The notes beneath the pieces were generated by a model that worked only from the letters and a program-made list of their open reading frames with translations, made no database searches and was not told where the DNA came from. Of a stretch of DNA of 64,000 nucleotides, positions 8,308 to 16,458 are shown in pieces (position 1 is the first letter of the stretch; every line of letters starts with the position of its first letter). The position numbers were made by a program, and so were the translations under genes. This DNA is from Clostridia bacterium (GTDB taxonomy: Bacteria > Bacillota > Clostridia > Caldicoprobacterales > Caldicoprobacteraceae). The stretch is taken from contig PKRC01000002.1 in NCBI GenBank assembly GCA_017577715.1, positions 62,001 through 126,000 on the forward strand. The letters run 5' to 3'.

Positions 8308-9674
8308 GTGAAGATACTTTACTTTGATTGTTTTTCCGGGATAAGCGGCGATATGACATTGGGAGCGCTGCTTGATTTAGGGTTAGATCAACAGTCTTTT
8401 TTGAGAGAGCTTGACAAATTGGGGCTTAATAAGGAGTATGAGATTGAAATAAAGAAGGGCATCAAAAAAGGAATTACCGGATTGGATGTGACAGTTAGAA
8501 TCCTTCATTCCCATGAGGAAAGCCATGGTGTACATTCCTATCTGCATGTTAATGACGACGCGCATTGCAAAAAAGGAGCTGCAGGAAAGTTTTTACAAGA
8601 AAAAAGCGATGATGGGCACCATCATGATGATCACCACCACTATGGAGAGCATACCCATGCCGATAGTCATGCCCATGTCCATTCCCATGATGTGGTAGGG
8701 GTTGAAAGGGACTTTCGCCAGATAAAAGAGCTGATTGAAAACAGCGAGCTGTCTCAAAGCGTTAAGGATATGGCTTTGAAAATATTCGAGAAGCTGGCCA
8801 TGGCTGAAGGCAAGATCCACGGAATCCCGTATGAGCAGGTCCACTTTCACGAAGTGGGAGCAGTAGATTCCATCGTTGACATAGTTGGGACTGCCATTTG
8901 CATAGACATGCTAAAGCCGGATGTCATAATGGCTTCTCCAGTGAATGTGGGCGGGGGATTTGTAAAGTGTCAGCACGGCATATTTCCTGTACCTGCGCCT
9001 GCTACGCTGGAACTGCTGAAGGGCATTCCTATCTATTCCCAAAATGCTAGAGGAGAACTGGTTACCCCCACTGGCGCTGCCATACTTTCAACTCTATGTC
9101 AGGAATTTGTGGAATTTCCATCCATGGTTGTAGAGAAAATCGGATACGGCTTGGGAAAGAGAGATCATGAGGTGCCCAACTGTCTGAGAGTGTGCTGGGG
9201 GGAAGCGTTAAAAAAATAGAATCTCCCGGAGAGGAGGTGAGGGTTATCGAAACGAATATCGACGATATGAATGGAGAGGTTTTAGGCTTTTTGATGGAGC
9301 GACTGTTTAAGCAAAATGCCCTTGATGTGTGGTACACACCCATTTATATGAAGAAGAATCGCCCTGGCGTTAAGGTGAGCGTGCTATGCCATCCGCAGGA
9401 TCAGGACAAGTTAGAAGATATACTGCTTAAGGAGACTACCACACTGGGAGTGCGAAGCTACAGCGCCCTTCGAAAGGCGCTGCAAAGGCAGTGGATAAAG
9501 GTGAGTACCCGTTATGGCGATATCCGCATCAAGGTTGCCTACGGGGAAGGGATATTTAAGGCATCTCCCGAGTATGAAGATTGCAGGGTTGCGTCTTCCA
9601 TCTATGGCGTTCCTTTAAGAGAGGTATACGATGAGGCCATGCGGGAATTTTCAAAACTGGATATAAAGCGCTGA
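8308..9674 (+). CDS. larC: LarC, nickel insertase for the pincer cofactor, in two frames joined by a -1 frameshift
   Basis: LarC inserts nickel into the pincer nucleotide in a CTP-dependent reaction. The first part (8308-9219, 303 residues) starts at GTG 8308 behind AAAGGAGG and begins KILYFDCFSGISGDM, the family N-terminus. It has a His/Asp-rich stretch (residues about 95-125) likely to bind metal, then HFHEVGAVDSIVDIVG. It stops at TAG 9217-9219. The second part (about 9216-9674) is in the -1 frame, reads IETNIDDMNGEVLGFLMERLF onward and is the known C-terminal LarC domain. A -1 slip on the A7 run 9210-9216 gives a continuous protein of about 455 residues, normal for LarC. The Lactiplantibacillus plantarum gene is also split as larC1/larC2 and read by frameshifting. 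A sequencing error in the A run is the main alternative. Confidence 0.9.
9197..9219 (+). promoter_or_regulatory. programmed -1 frameshift site in larC
   Basis: The zero-frame codons GCG TTA AAA AAA TAG contain the perfect slippery heptamer A AAA AAA (9210-9216) directly before the stop. A G-rich, Shine-Dalgarno-like GGGGGGA (9197-9203) lies a few bases upstream, as in bacterial dnaX-type sites. Downstream, TCTCCCGGAGA can form only a weak hairpin. Confidence 0.75.
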
Positions 9675-9681
9675 AGGCTAA

Positions 9682-9727
9682 AAATCGAACGTTTAATATT
9701 TATCTTTTAAAAACGTTCGATTTCTTT
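9682..9727 (+). terminator. terminator after larC
   Basis: Thirteen-base arms, AAATCGAACGTTT (9682-9694) and its complement (9711-9723), are followed by CTTT. The A- and T-flanked stem could work in both directions. Confidence 0.75.
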
Positions 9728-9728
9728 A

Positions 9729-9757
9729 TTGACATTAGAGCCGATTGCTGGTAATAT
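9729..9757 (+). promoter_or_regulatory. strong promoter upstream of the purine operon
   Basis: TTGACA (9729-9734), 17 bases, TAATAT (9752-9757): near-consensus sigma-A. It would give a leader of about 225 bases before purE. The leader contains an A/T-rich hairpin with CGCGAAA and TTTCGCG arms (about 9796-9830) but no riboswitch core that I recognise. Confidence 0.65.
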
Positions 9758-9890
9758 ATTACCTAAAGGATCCGAATGATATTGTTGGATATCGCGAAAA
9801 TGTACATATTTTAAATTTCGCGCACTGTATTGCCTGATGCTTAAAATAAAACTCGTATGCTGATTTATATTGAATAATAGTAATTTTTTG

Positions 9891-9917
9891 TTGACATTGA
9901 ATGTTCGGATGTATGGA
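9891..9917 (+). promoter_or_regulatory. second purE promoter candidate with PurBox-like site
   Basis: TTGACA (9891-9896) is followed 15 bases later by a poor -10 (TATGGA, 9912-9917). The spacer contains 9900-9912, which on the minus strand reads ACATCCGAACATT, close to the Firmicute PurR 'PurBox' pattern AWWWCCGAACWWT. A weaker CCGAAT lies near 9770-9776. Regulation by PurR is inference. Confidence 0.4.
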
Positions 9918-9989
9918 TGAAAGAAAGGGCAGTTGGCCAAGGTGGAAATGGCTTTAAGCTGCCTCGATTAGGCAAGGGGAGGAATAGGG

Positions 9990-10496
9990 ATGCCTAAGGT
10001 TGGTATAGTTATGGGAAGCATATCCGATTTGGAAGTGGTAAAGGGTGCTAAAAAAGTGCTGGAAGGCTTTGGAGTGGAGGTGGAGATGCGGGTACTTTCG
10101 GCTCACCGTACGCCTGTAGAAGTTGTCCGGTATGCTCAGGATGCGGCAAGAAACGGCATAGAAGTGTTGATAGCCGCCGCAGGCAAGGCAGCCCATTTGC
10201 CGGGGGTCCTGGCGGCCTATACTACCTTGCCGGTTATAGGTCTGCCCGTTAAATCTTCCACTTTGGATGGATTGGATTCGCTATTGTCCATAGTGCAGAT
10301 GCCTTCGGGTGTGCCGGTGGCAACGGTGTCTATCAACGGAAGCGAGAATGCGGCACTTCTGGCAGTACAGATGCTGGCTTTGCGTTATGGTTACCTGGCA
10401 GATAAGCTTGAAGAATATAGACAGCGCATGGCTCAGCAAGTGCTTGATCAGGATCAAAAGCTTCAAGAGGAGTTGGTGTGCAGTGAAAAAGCTTGA
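9990..10496 (+). CDS. purE: N5-carboxyaminoimidazole ribonucleotide mutase
   Basis: Class I PurE interconverts N5-CAIR and CAIR in de novo purine synthesis. The 168-residue protein shows GIVMGSISDLEV near the N-terminus, VLSAHRTP around residue 38 and AAAGKAAHLPGVLA around 63, where the usual motif has GMAAHLPG. The ATG start has GGGGAGGAATAGG upstream. First gene of the purine operon; its 3' end overlaps purC by 14 bases. PurK is not in the window. Confidence 0.95.
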   Translation: MPKVGIVMGSISDLEVVKGAKKVLEGFGVEVEMRVLSAHRTPVEVVRYAQDAARNGIEVLIAAAGKAAHLPGVLAAYTTLPVIGLPVKSSTLDGLDSLLSIVQMPSGVPVATVSINGSENAALLAVQMLALRYGYLADKLEEYRQRMAQQVLDQDQKLQEELVCSEKA

Positions 10497-11199
10497 GCTG
10501 CTTTATGAAGGCAAGGCTAAAAAAGTGTATGCTACCGATGATCCCGGCTATGTCATTTTAGAATACAAGGATGATGCCACGGCCTTTAACGGATTGAAAA
10601 GGGGAACTATCGTGGGCAAAGGTGTGGTCAACAATAAGATTTCCAACCACCTGTTTCAACTTCTCGAGCGACACGGCATTCCCACTCATTACGTACAGGA
10701 GCTGAGCGATAGGGAAACCCTTGTCAAAAGGGTCGAGATAATTCCCGTTGAGGTCATCGTGCGGAATAGGGCTGCAGGTAGCCTGTCAAAGCGGTTGGGC
10801 CTTCCTGAGGGTACGAGGCTTAAAAGTGTTGTCCTTGAATACTGCTATAAAAACGACGAGCTGGGCGATCCAATGGTCAACGAGCATCACATATATGCCA
10901 TGGAGCTAGCTACCGAGGAAGAGATGAGCAGGATCGCTGACATGTCGTTTAAGGTGAATCAAATCCTGTTGAATTATCTTAGGGATCTCAATATAGAGCT
11001 CATCGATTTTAAGCTTGAGTTTGGGCGGTTTAATGGCCAAGTCATACTAGCCGATGAGATATCGCCCGATACTTGCCGTTTCTGGGATACCCGTACAGGC
11101 GAGAAGCTCGATAAGGATAGATTCAGAAGGGATCTGGGCGATGTTGAAGAGGCATATCAGGAGATACTCCATAGGCTCATGGACAGGTCTGCAGAATGA
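10483..11199 (+). CDS. purC: phosphoribosylaminoimidazole-succinocarboxamide synthase (SAICAR synthetase)
   Basis: Joins CAIR and aspartate using ATP. The GTG at 10483 gives the family N-terminus KKLELLYEGKAKKVY and a 238-residue product of standard length; AGAGGAG lies ten bases upstream, inside purE. Recognisable segments are IPVEVIVRNRAAGS (around residue 88) and LIDFKLEFGR followed by LADEISPDTCRFWD (around 175-200), which bind the nucleotide and substrate. It is translationally coupled to purE. Confidence 0.95.
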   Translation: MKKLELLYEGKAKKVYATDDPGYVILEYKDDATAFNGLKRGTIVGKGVVNNKISNHLFQLLERHGIPTHYVQELSDRETLVKRVEIIPVEVIVRNRAAGSLSKRLGLPEGTRLKSVVLEYCYKNDELGDPMVNEHHIYAMELATEEEMSRIADMSFKVNQILLNYLRDLNIELIDFKLEFGRFNGQVILADEISPDTCRFWDTRTGEKLDKDRFRRDLGDVEEAYQEILHRLMDRSAE

Positions 11200-11304
11200 T
11201 ATGGTGTTGGCATAATATTTTCTGTTAAATGTAACCACGTTGTGGCTAAACGGATTAATTGTGATGGTATACGTCAATCGGATTGGGTAGAAGGATTGGT
11301 GGTA

Positions 11305-12699
11305 ATGCATCCTAGAGACGTCTTGTTGCAGGACAAATTGGGCGAGGAATGCGGAATTTTTGGCATATTCGATAGAGATGGGTTGGCTGTCCAGGAAATA
11401 ACCTATTACGGGCTTTATGCCCTTCAGCATCGGGGACAAGAGAGTGCCGGCATTGCGGTGGCTGACGGCCAAACCATACGCCATCACAAGGCAAGAGGCC
11501 TAGTGCCCGAGGTGTTTGACGAGGAGACGTTGGATGCGCTGCAGGGCGGTAAGATTGCCATAGGGCACGTGCGTTACCCCACTTATGGGGATACCGGCCT
11601 GTATAACGCCCAGCCCTTGGTCATCAAATACAAAAAGGGATTTTTGGCCTTGGCCCATAATGGGAACCTGGTAAATGCCGAGGTGTTGCGGAACGAGCTG
11701 GAAGAGGCAGGAGCCGTCTTTCAAACCTCGGTGGATAGCGAGGTCATAGCCAACCTCATTGCCAGGCAGATCGATGAAGGGCTGGAAAAGGCCATACAGA
11801 AAACCATGTCCAAGCTAAAGGGATCATATGCCCTGCTCTTGATGACCGAGGATAAGCTAATCGCAGTCAGAGATCCTTACGGGATGAGGCCTTTGGCTCT
11901 GGGGAGACTCGGCCATTCCTATGTGGTGGCATCCGAATCGTGCGCTTTTGATGCCGTGGATGCTGAGTTCATAAGGGATATAAAGCCTGGCGAGGTAATT
12001 ATAATTTCTCAGGATGGCTTGAAGAGCATACAGATGCCCGTACCCTTAAAATCCGGGCTGTGCGTATTCGAATTCATATATTTTGCCAGGGCCGACAGCA
12101 CCATCGATGGCATCAGCGTGTATGGAGCAAGGAAGGAAGCGGGCAAGATACTGGCTGTCGAGCATCCTGTCGATGCCGACCTAGTAATAGGGGTGCCCGA
12201 TTCGGGGACTACCGCTGCCCTGGGCTATGCTGAAGGCTCGGGCATTCCCTTCGGTGAAGGCCTTATCAAAAACAGGTACGTGGGCAGAACTTTTATAAGG
12301 CCCAGCCAGGTCATGCGCGAGCAAGGGGTAAGGATCAAGCTCAACGCCTTAAGAAAAATCATAAAGGGCAAGCGTATAGTCATGATAGATGACTCCATAG
12401 TGAGGGGGACGACCAGCAAGAAGATAGTGGAGATGCTCAGGCTTGCCGGTGCCAGAGAGGTACATATACGCATAAGCTCACCACCGGTGCGCTTTCCCTG
12501 CTATTTTGGCATCGATACGCCCACCAAGGAACATTTGATTGGCGCTAAATACGGCGTTGAGGAGATATGCCGTATAATAGGTGCGGATTCGCTAGGGTAC
12601 TTGAGCATTGACGGGCTGCTCAAGACGGTGGAGGGCAGCAGCTGCGATCTCTGCCTGGGATGCTTTACGGGAGAATATCCCATAGAAGCAGAATGCTGA
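11305..12699 (+). CDS. purF: amidophosphoribosyltransferase
   Basis: Makes 5-phosphoribosylamine from PRPP and glutamine, the first committed purine step. I place the start at ATG 11305, giving a 15-residue propeptide before the N-terminal nucleophile Cys of CGIFGIF, as in Bacillus subtilis PurF; the frame is open upstream to a GTG at 11242. The class II glutamine amidotransferase domain is followed by the phosphoribosyltransferase domain with the PRPP loop IVMIDDSIVRGTTSKK. Cys residues in RFPCYFGID and SSCDLCLGC match the [4Fe-4S] ligands of the Bacillus-type, oxygen-sensitive enzyme. It sits 105 bases after purC and 252 before purM. Confidence 0.95.
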   Translation: MHPRDVLLQDKLGEECGIFGIFDRDGLAVQEITYYGLYALQHRGQESAGIAVADGQTIRHHKARGLVPEVFDEETLDALQGGKIAIGHVRYPTYGDTGLYNAQPLVIKYKKGFLALAHNGNLVNAEVLRNELEEAGAVFQTSVDSEVIANLIARQIDEGLEKAIQKTMSKLKGSYALLLMTEDKLIAVRDPYGMRPLALGRLGHSYVVASESCAFDAVDAEFIRDIKPGEVIIISQDGLKSIQMPVPLKSGLCVFEFIYFARADSTIDGISVYGARKEAGKILAVEHPVDADLVIGVPDSGTTAALGYAEGSGIPFGEGLIKNRYVGRTFIRPSQVMREQGVRIKLNALRKIIKGKRIVMIDDSIVRGTTSKKIVEMLRLAGAREVHIRISSPPVRFPCYFGIDTPTKEHLIGAKYGVEEICRIIGADSLGYLSIDGLLKTVEGSSCDLCLGCFTGEYPIEAEC

Positions 12700-12756
12700 T
12701 AACCAAGGCTTTTTGAGGTTTTCAGCTGATGGAAGCGAAAACCGTACTTTGTGGGT

Positions 12757-12788
12757 GGTACCTAATATTGCTGGTACCTAATATTGCT
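12757..12788 (+). repeat. perfect 16-bp tandem duplication
   Basis: GGTACCTAATATTGCT occurs twice head to tail (12757-12772 and 12773-12788) in the 252-base gap between purF and purM. Nothing else in this gap is recognised. Confidence 0.9.
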
Positions 12789-12951
12789 TTAAACGTGATG
12801 TTTAAAATGTGGCTATACCGCGTCTGGCTAAATAAGCCGCAAAAGCCGCGATTCGAGTTGCAAGGATTTGAGCTGTTGGAGGTTGGATGATCTGTTTTTG
12901 GGCAGACAAAATTGATATAAACGGCTGCACTAGTGAAAGGAGTAACAGCAT

Positions 12952-13980
12952 ATGGGCTATACCTATAAGGATGCTGGGGTTGATGTTGAGGCCGGGTATA
13001 CAGCCGTCAGGCTCATGAAGGAGTTCATAAAAAAGACCTATGACCGGAACGTCATAGGCGACATAGGCGGATTTGGCGGCCTGTATTCCCTGGATTTGAA
13101 GGACATGAAACAGCCCGTACTGGTGGCAGGGGCCGATGGCGTAGGTACAAAACTACAGCTTGCCTTCATAATGGATAAACACGATACCGTGGGGCAGGAC
13201 TGCGTGGCCATGTGCGTTAATGACGTGGTATGCCAGGGAGCCAAACCCTTATTCTTTCTTGACTATATAGCCACCGGCAGGTTGAAGCCAGAGAAGGTAG
13301 CGCAGATAGTAAAAGGAGTTGCAGACGGGTGCATGCAGGCCGGCTGTGCCCTCATAGGCGGTGAGACCGCCGAGATGCCGGGGTTTTATAAGGATGAGGA
13401 ATACGATATCGCCGGCTTTGCGGTAGGGATGGTGGATCGATCAAAGATAATAGACGGGTCAAACATACAAGAGGGCGATGTGCTCATTGGCTTGGCTTCG
13501 TCAGGTGTACACAGCAACGGCTATTCACTGGTCAGAAGATTGGTACTACACGACAAATACCGCCTTGAGGAGAAATATGATGCGCTTGGCTGTACGGTGG
13601 GGGAGGAGCTTTTAAAGCCCACTCGTATATACGTAAAAGGCGTTTTGGGCGTGCTCAAAAGGTTTAAGGTAAAGGGAATTGCCCATATAACCGGTGGCGG
13701 CTTTATTGAGAATGTACCGCGAATTTTGCCGGAAGGCCTTGTAGCCCAGATCCAGCTGGGCAGCTGGCCTGTACTGCCCATATTTGAGCTCATCAAGCGG
13801 TGGGGCGACATAGAAGACAGGGATATGTTCAACACCTTCAACATGGGAATAGGCATGGTATTGGTGTGTAGCCCACAAGATGTGGATGGCATCATCGCCC
13901 AATTGAAAAGCGACGGTTACCCTTCATATATCATCGGAAGGGTTATAAAGGGCTACGGCGGGGTGGTGTTTATCCAGTGA
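12952..13980 (+). CDS. purM: phosphoribosylformylglycinamidine cyclo-ligase (AIR synthetase)
   Basis: ATP-dependent ring closure of FGAM to AIR. 342 residues, standard length. It starts YTYKDAGVDVEAGYTAV, typical for PurM, with the catalytic/nucleotide region GGFGGLYSLD, ADGVGTKLQLA and GCALIGGETAEMPGFY. The ATG at 12952 has GAAAGGAG nine bases upstream. Its TGA overlaps the ATG of purN (TGATG), so the two are translationally coupled. The preceding gap of 252 bases is unusually long for this operon. Confidence 0.95.
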   Translation: MGYTYKDAGVDVEAGYTAVRLMKEFIKKTYDRNVIGDIGGFGGLYSLDLKDMKQPVLVAGADGVGTKLQLAFIMDKHDTVGQDCVAMCVNDVVCQGAKPLFFLDYIATGRLKPEKVAQIVKGVADGCMQAGCALIGGETAEMPGFYKDEEYDIAGFAVGMVDRSKIIDGSNIQEGDVLIGLASSGVHSNGYSLVRRLVLHDKYRLEEKYDALGCTVGEELLKPTRIYVKGVLGVLKRFKVKGIAHITGGGFIENVPRILPEGLVAQIQLGSWPVLPIFELIKRWGDIEDRDMFNTFNMGIGMVLVCSPQDVDGIIAQLKSDGYPSYIIGRVIKGYGGVVFIQ

Positions 13981-14600
13981 TGCGCATAGGGGTGCTGATT
14001 TCGGGAAGCGGCACAAACCTTCAGGCGCTGATGGACGCCATTGATGCTGGCTACATCCCCGATGCTAAAATAGCAGTAGTCATATCCAACCGCAAATCGG
14101 CTTATGGACTTGAAAGAGCAAAGGCTCATGGTATTCCGGCTGAATGCATACTAAAGAAGGACTTTGAGGATGAAGAGGCCTTTAACAGGGCAATTTTGGA
14201 GCGGCTTAGGTTTTACGGCGTAGATCTGGTGGTGCTGGCCGGGTATTTGAGCATTCTATCCCCTGAAGTTGTGCGCAGTTATCCCAATCGCATAATCAAC
14301 ATACATCCATCCCTTATCCCAGCGTTTTGCGGCAAAGGGTTTTATGGGGAGAAGGTTCACCGTGCTGTTTTAGATTACGGCGTAAAGATAACGGGGGCGA
14401 CGGTGCATTTTGTGGATGAGGGTACCGATACTGGCCCCATAATACTTCAATGCCCTGTTGAGGTAAAGGAAGACGATGATGTCCGTTCCCTGGCTGCAAG
14501 GGTGCTGGAGGTGGAGCACCAGCTCCTGCCCGAAGCCGTCAGGTTGTTTGTAGAAGGAAAACTTGCTGTGGAAGGACGCAAGGTAAGGATTTTGGGATAG
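13980..14600 (+). CDS. purN: phosphoribosylglycinamide formyltransferase (GAR transformylase)
   Basis: Transfers formyl from 10-formyl-THF to GAR. The 206-residue protein begins RIGVLISGSGTNLQAL. The active-site elements are IINIHPSLIPAF (Asn and His, around residue 107) and the ATVHFVDEGTDTGPII stretch (Asp, around 143). The ATG at 13980 overlaps the purM stop; a GTG one codon earlier is equally open. No separate strong ribosome site is seen, so coupling to purM is likely. Confidence 0.94.
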   Translation: MRIGVLISGSGTNLQALMDAIDAGYIPDAKIAVVISNRKSAYGLERAKAHGIPAECILKKDFEDEEAFNRAILERLRFYGVDLVVLAGYLSILSPEVVRSYPNRIINIHPSLIPAFCGKGFYGEKVHRAVLDYGVKITGATVHFVDEGTDTGPIILQCPVEVKEDDDVRSLAARVLEVEHQLLPEAVRLFVEGKLAVEGRKVRILG

Positions 14601-14748
14601 CGGCATGCTTTGAGAATTGACGAGAAGGCCATTGGGAAAGGCCAGTTTTGTTTATAAAGCGAGTCAAAGTATAAAACGAAAACTGCTTGGCAGCAGGAAG
14701 TAGCTTGGCAGGTTAGAAAAAATAATACAAACAAGGAGTGAAAGGTAT

Positions 14749-16296
14749 ATGAAGAGGCGTGCCATAATCAGCGTGTCAGATAAAACCGGAATTGTGGAAT
14801 TTGCCAGGGCATTGAATAATATGGGAGTGGAGATAGTATCCACCGGCGGAACGGCTAAAATATTGGCTGAATCGGGTGTTCCCGTGATAAGCGTAAGCGA
14901 TGTCACGGGTTTTCCGGAGTGCCTGGACGGCAGGGTCAAAACGCTGCATCCTGCCATTCATGCCGGAGTGCTTGCCGTAAGAAGCAACCAGCAGCACATG
15001 AAGCAGCTTGATGATCTGGGGATTCAGCCCATAGACTTCGTGGTAATTAACCTGTATCCTTTTAAGCAAACCATACTCAAAGGCCATGTGGAGCTTGAGG
15101 AAGCTATAGAGAACATAGATATCGGAGGCCCCAGTTTGCTCAGGGCGGCTGCCAAGAACCATCAAGACGTGACGGTAGTCGTGGACCCGGACGATTATCT
15201 AGTAGTGCTGGATGAGCTGCACGGATGCGGTGAGGTGTCTTTTGAGACCAGATTTAAGTTGGCGGTAAAGGCCTTTGAGCATACTGCCCATTACGATGCG
15301 CTCATTGCACAGTATTTGAGAGGGCAGGTTAAGGATGCCGGTTTTCCCGAGCTGCTCACCTTTACTTACGAAAAATTGCAGGATTTGCGTTACGGTGAAA
15401 ACCCGCATCAGAAGGCGGCCTTTTACAGGGAGGTATTGCCGGTACCGGGCAGCCTAACGGGTGCTAAGCAGCTCCATGGCAAGGAGCTTTCCTATAACAA
15501 TATCAATGATGCCAACGCGGCTTTGGACCTTTTACGGGAGTTCGATGAACCCACCGTGGTTGCAGTGAAGCACGCTAACCCCTGCGGTGTGGCTAGCGCT
15601 TCGACCATATATGAGGCTTACATGAAGGCGTACGAAGCCGATCCCGTATCCATATTCGGCGGGATTGTGGCTGCCAACAGGGAGATAGATGCCCAAACCG
15701 CCGCCGAGATAAACAAGATATTCATTGAGATCGTGATAGCCCCTTCCTATACCGATGAGGCTTTGGAAATATTGAAGAGGAAGAAGAACATTCGCATACT
15801 GCAGCTTAAGGACATTTCGGCGAGGCCCCATAAAGGAATCTGGGATACTAGGAAGGTGCTGGGCGGTTTGCTGGTGCAGGAATTGGATACCGAGCTTCTG
15901 CCAGACATGTCGCAGCTTAAGGTGGTCACAGACAAAAAGCCCACCGCTGCCGAGATGGAGGACCTCATATTTGCCTGGAAGGTGGTAAAGCACACCAAGT
16001 CCAACGGCATTGCCATAGCCAAGAATAAGCAGTCGCTGGGGATAGGACCTGGCCAGGTCAATCGCATCTGGGCGGTGCAGCAGTCCATAGAGAGAAGCGG
16101 TGAAAAGGTGAAGGGCGCCGTTCTGGCTTCCGATGCCTTTTTCCCGTTCCCCGATTGCGTAGAGGCTGCAGCAAAGGCCGGCATTTCAGCCATAATACAG
16201 CCAGGGGGATCTATCAGGGATCAAGAATCCATCGATGCCTGCAATAAATATGGGATTGCTATGATATTTACCGGAATGAGGCATTTTAAACACTAA
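14749..16296 (+). CDS. purH: bifunctional AICAR formyltransferase / IMP cyclohydrolase
   Basis: Catalyses the last two steps to IMP. 515 residues, full length. The N-terminal MGS-like cyclohydrolase domain (KRRAIISVSDKTGIVEFA, STGGTAKILAESG, GRVKTLHPAIHAG) is followed by the transformylase domain (LRYGENPHQKAAFY, AVKHANPCGVA with the catalytic Lys-His, KSNGIAIAKN, and the ending FTGMRHFKH). The ATG has an AAGGAGTGAAAGGTAT region upstream. It follows purN by 148 bases with no terminator that I trust. Confidence 0.96.
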   Translation: MKRRAIISVSDKTGIVEFARALNNMGVEIVSTGGTAKILAESGVPVISVSDVTGFPECLDGRVKTLHPAIHAGVLAVRSNQQHMKQLDDLGIQPIDFVVINLYPFKQTILKGHVELEEAIENIDIGGPSLLRAAAKNHQDVTVVVDPDDYLVVLDELHGCGEVSFETRFKLAVKAFEHTAHYDALIAQYLRGQVKDAGFPELLTFTYEKLQDLRYGENPHQKAAFYREVLPVPGSLTGAKQLHGKELSYNNINDANAALDLLREFDEPTVVAVKHANPCGVASASTIYEAYMKAYEADPVSIFGGIVAANREIDAQTAAEINKIFIEIVIAPSYTDEALEILKRKKNIRILQLKDISARPHKGIWDTRKVLGGLLVQELDTELLPDMSQLKVVTDKKPTAAEMEDLIFAWKVVKHTKSNGIAIAKNKQSLGIGPGQVNRIWAVQQSIERSGEKVKGAVLASDAFFPFPDCVEAAAKAGISAIIQPGGSIRDQESIDACNKYGIAMIFTGMRHFKH

Positions 16297-16458
16297 TTGT
16301 GATGCCTATATGGGGAACCGTTGTTCATCAGAAAAACTCTATATCCATTAAGTAAATTACCGATGCTGTACGGTTATGCTAGCTGCACTGGCCCAGGGAA
16401 GTAGCGTAAAGCGGTAATTTGGAATTGGAAAGAATGATAATAAAATGAGGTGAACAGA

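Noticed and set aside
9192..9674. A separate LarC2 gene starting at GTG 9192
   Set aside because: The GTG has no proper ribosome spacing and the frame joins LarC1 exactly at the slippery heptamer, so one recoded gene explains it better.
9841..9890. ACTCGTATG resembling the 5' part of a purine riboswitch ahead of purE
   Set aside because: The conserved downstream core (GTTTCTACC and matching helices) is missing.
11242..11304. Extended N-terminus of PurF from the upstream GTG
   Set aside because: The ATG at 11305 leaves a normal-length propeptide before the nucleophile Cys; the extra residues are not PurF-like.
12751..12765. GGGTGGTACC resembling the T-box sequence
   Set aside because: No specifier stem, terminator or following aminoacyl or amino-acid gene; it is simply the first copy of the 16-bp tandem repeat.
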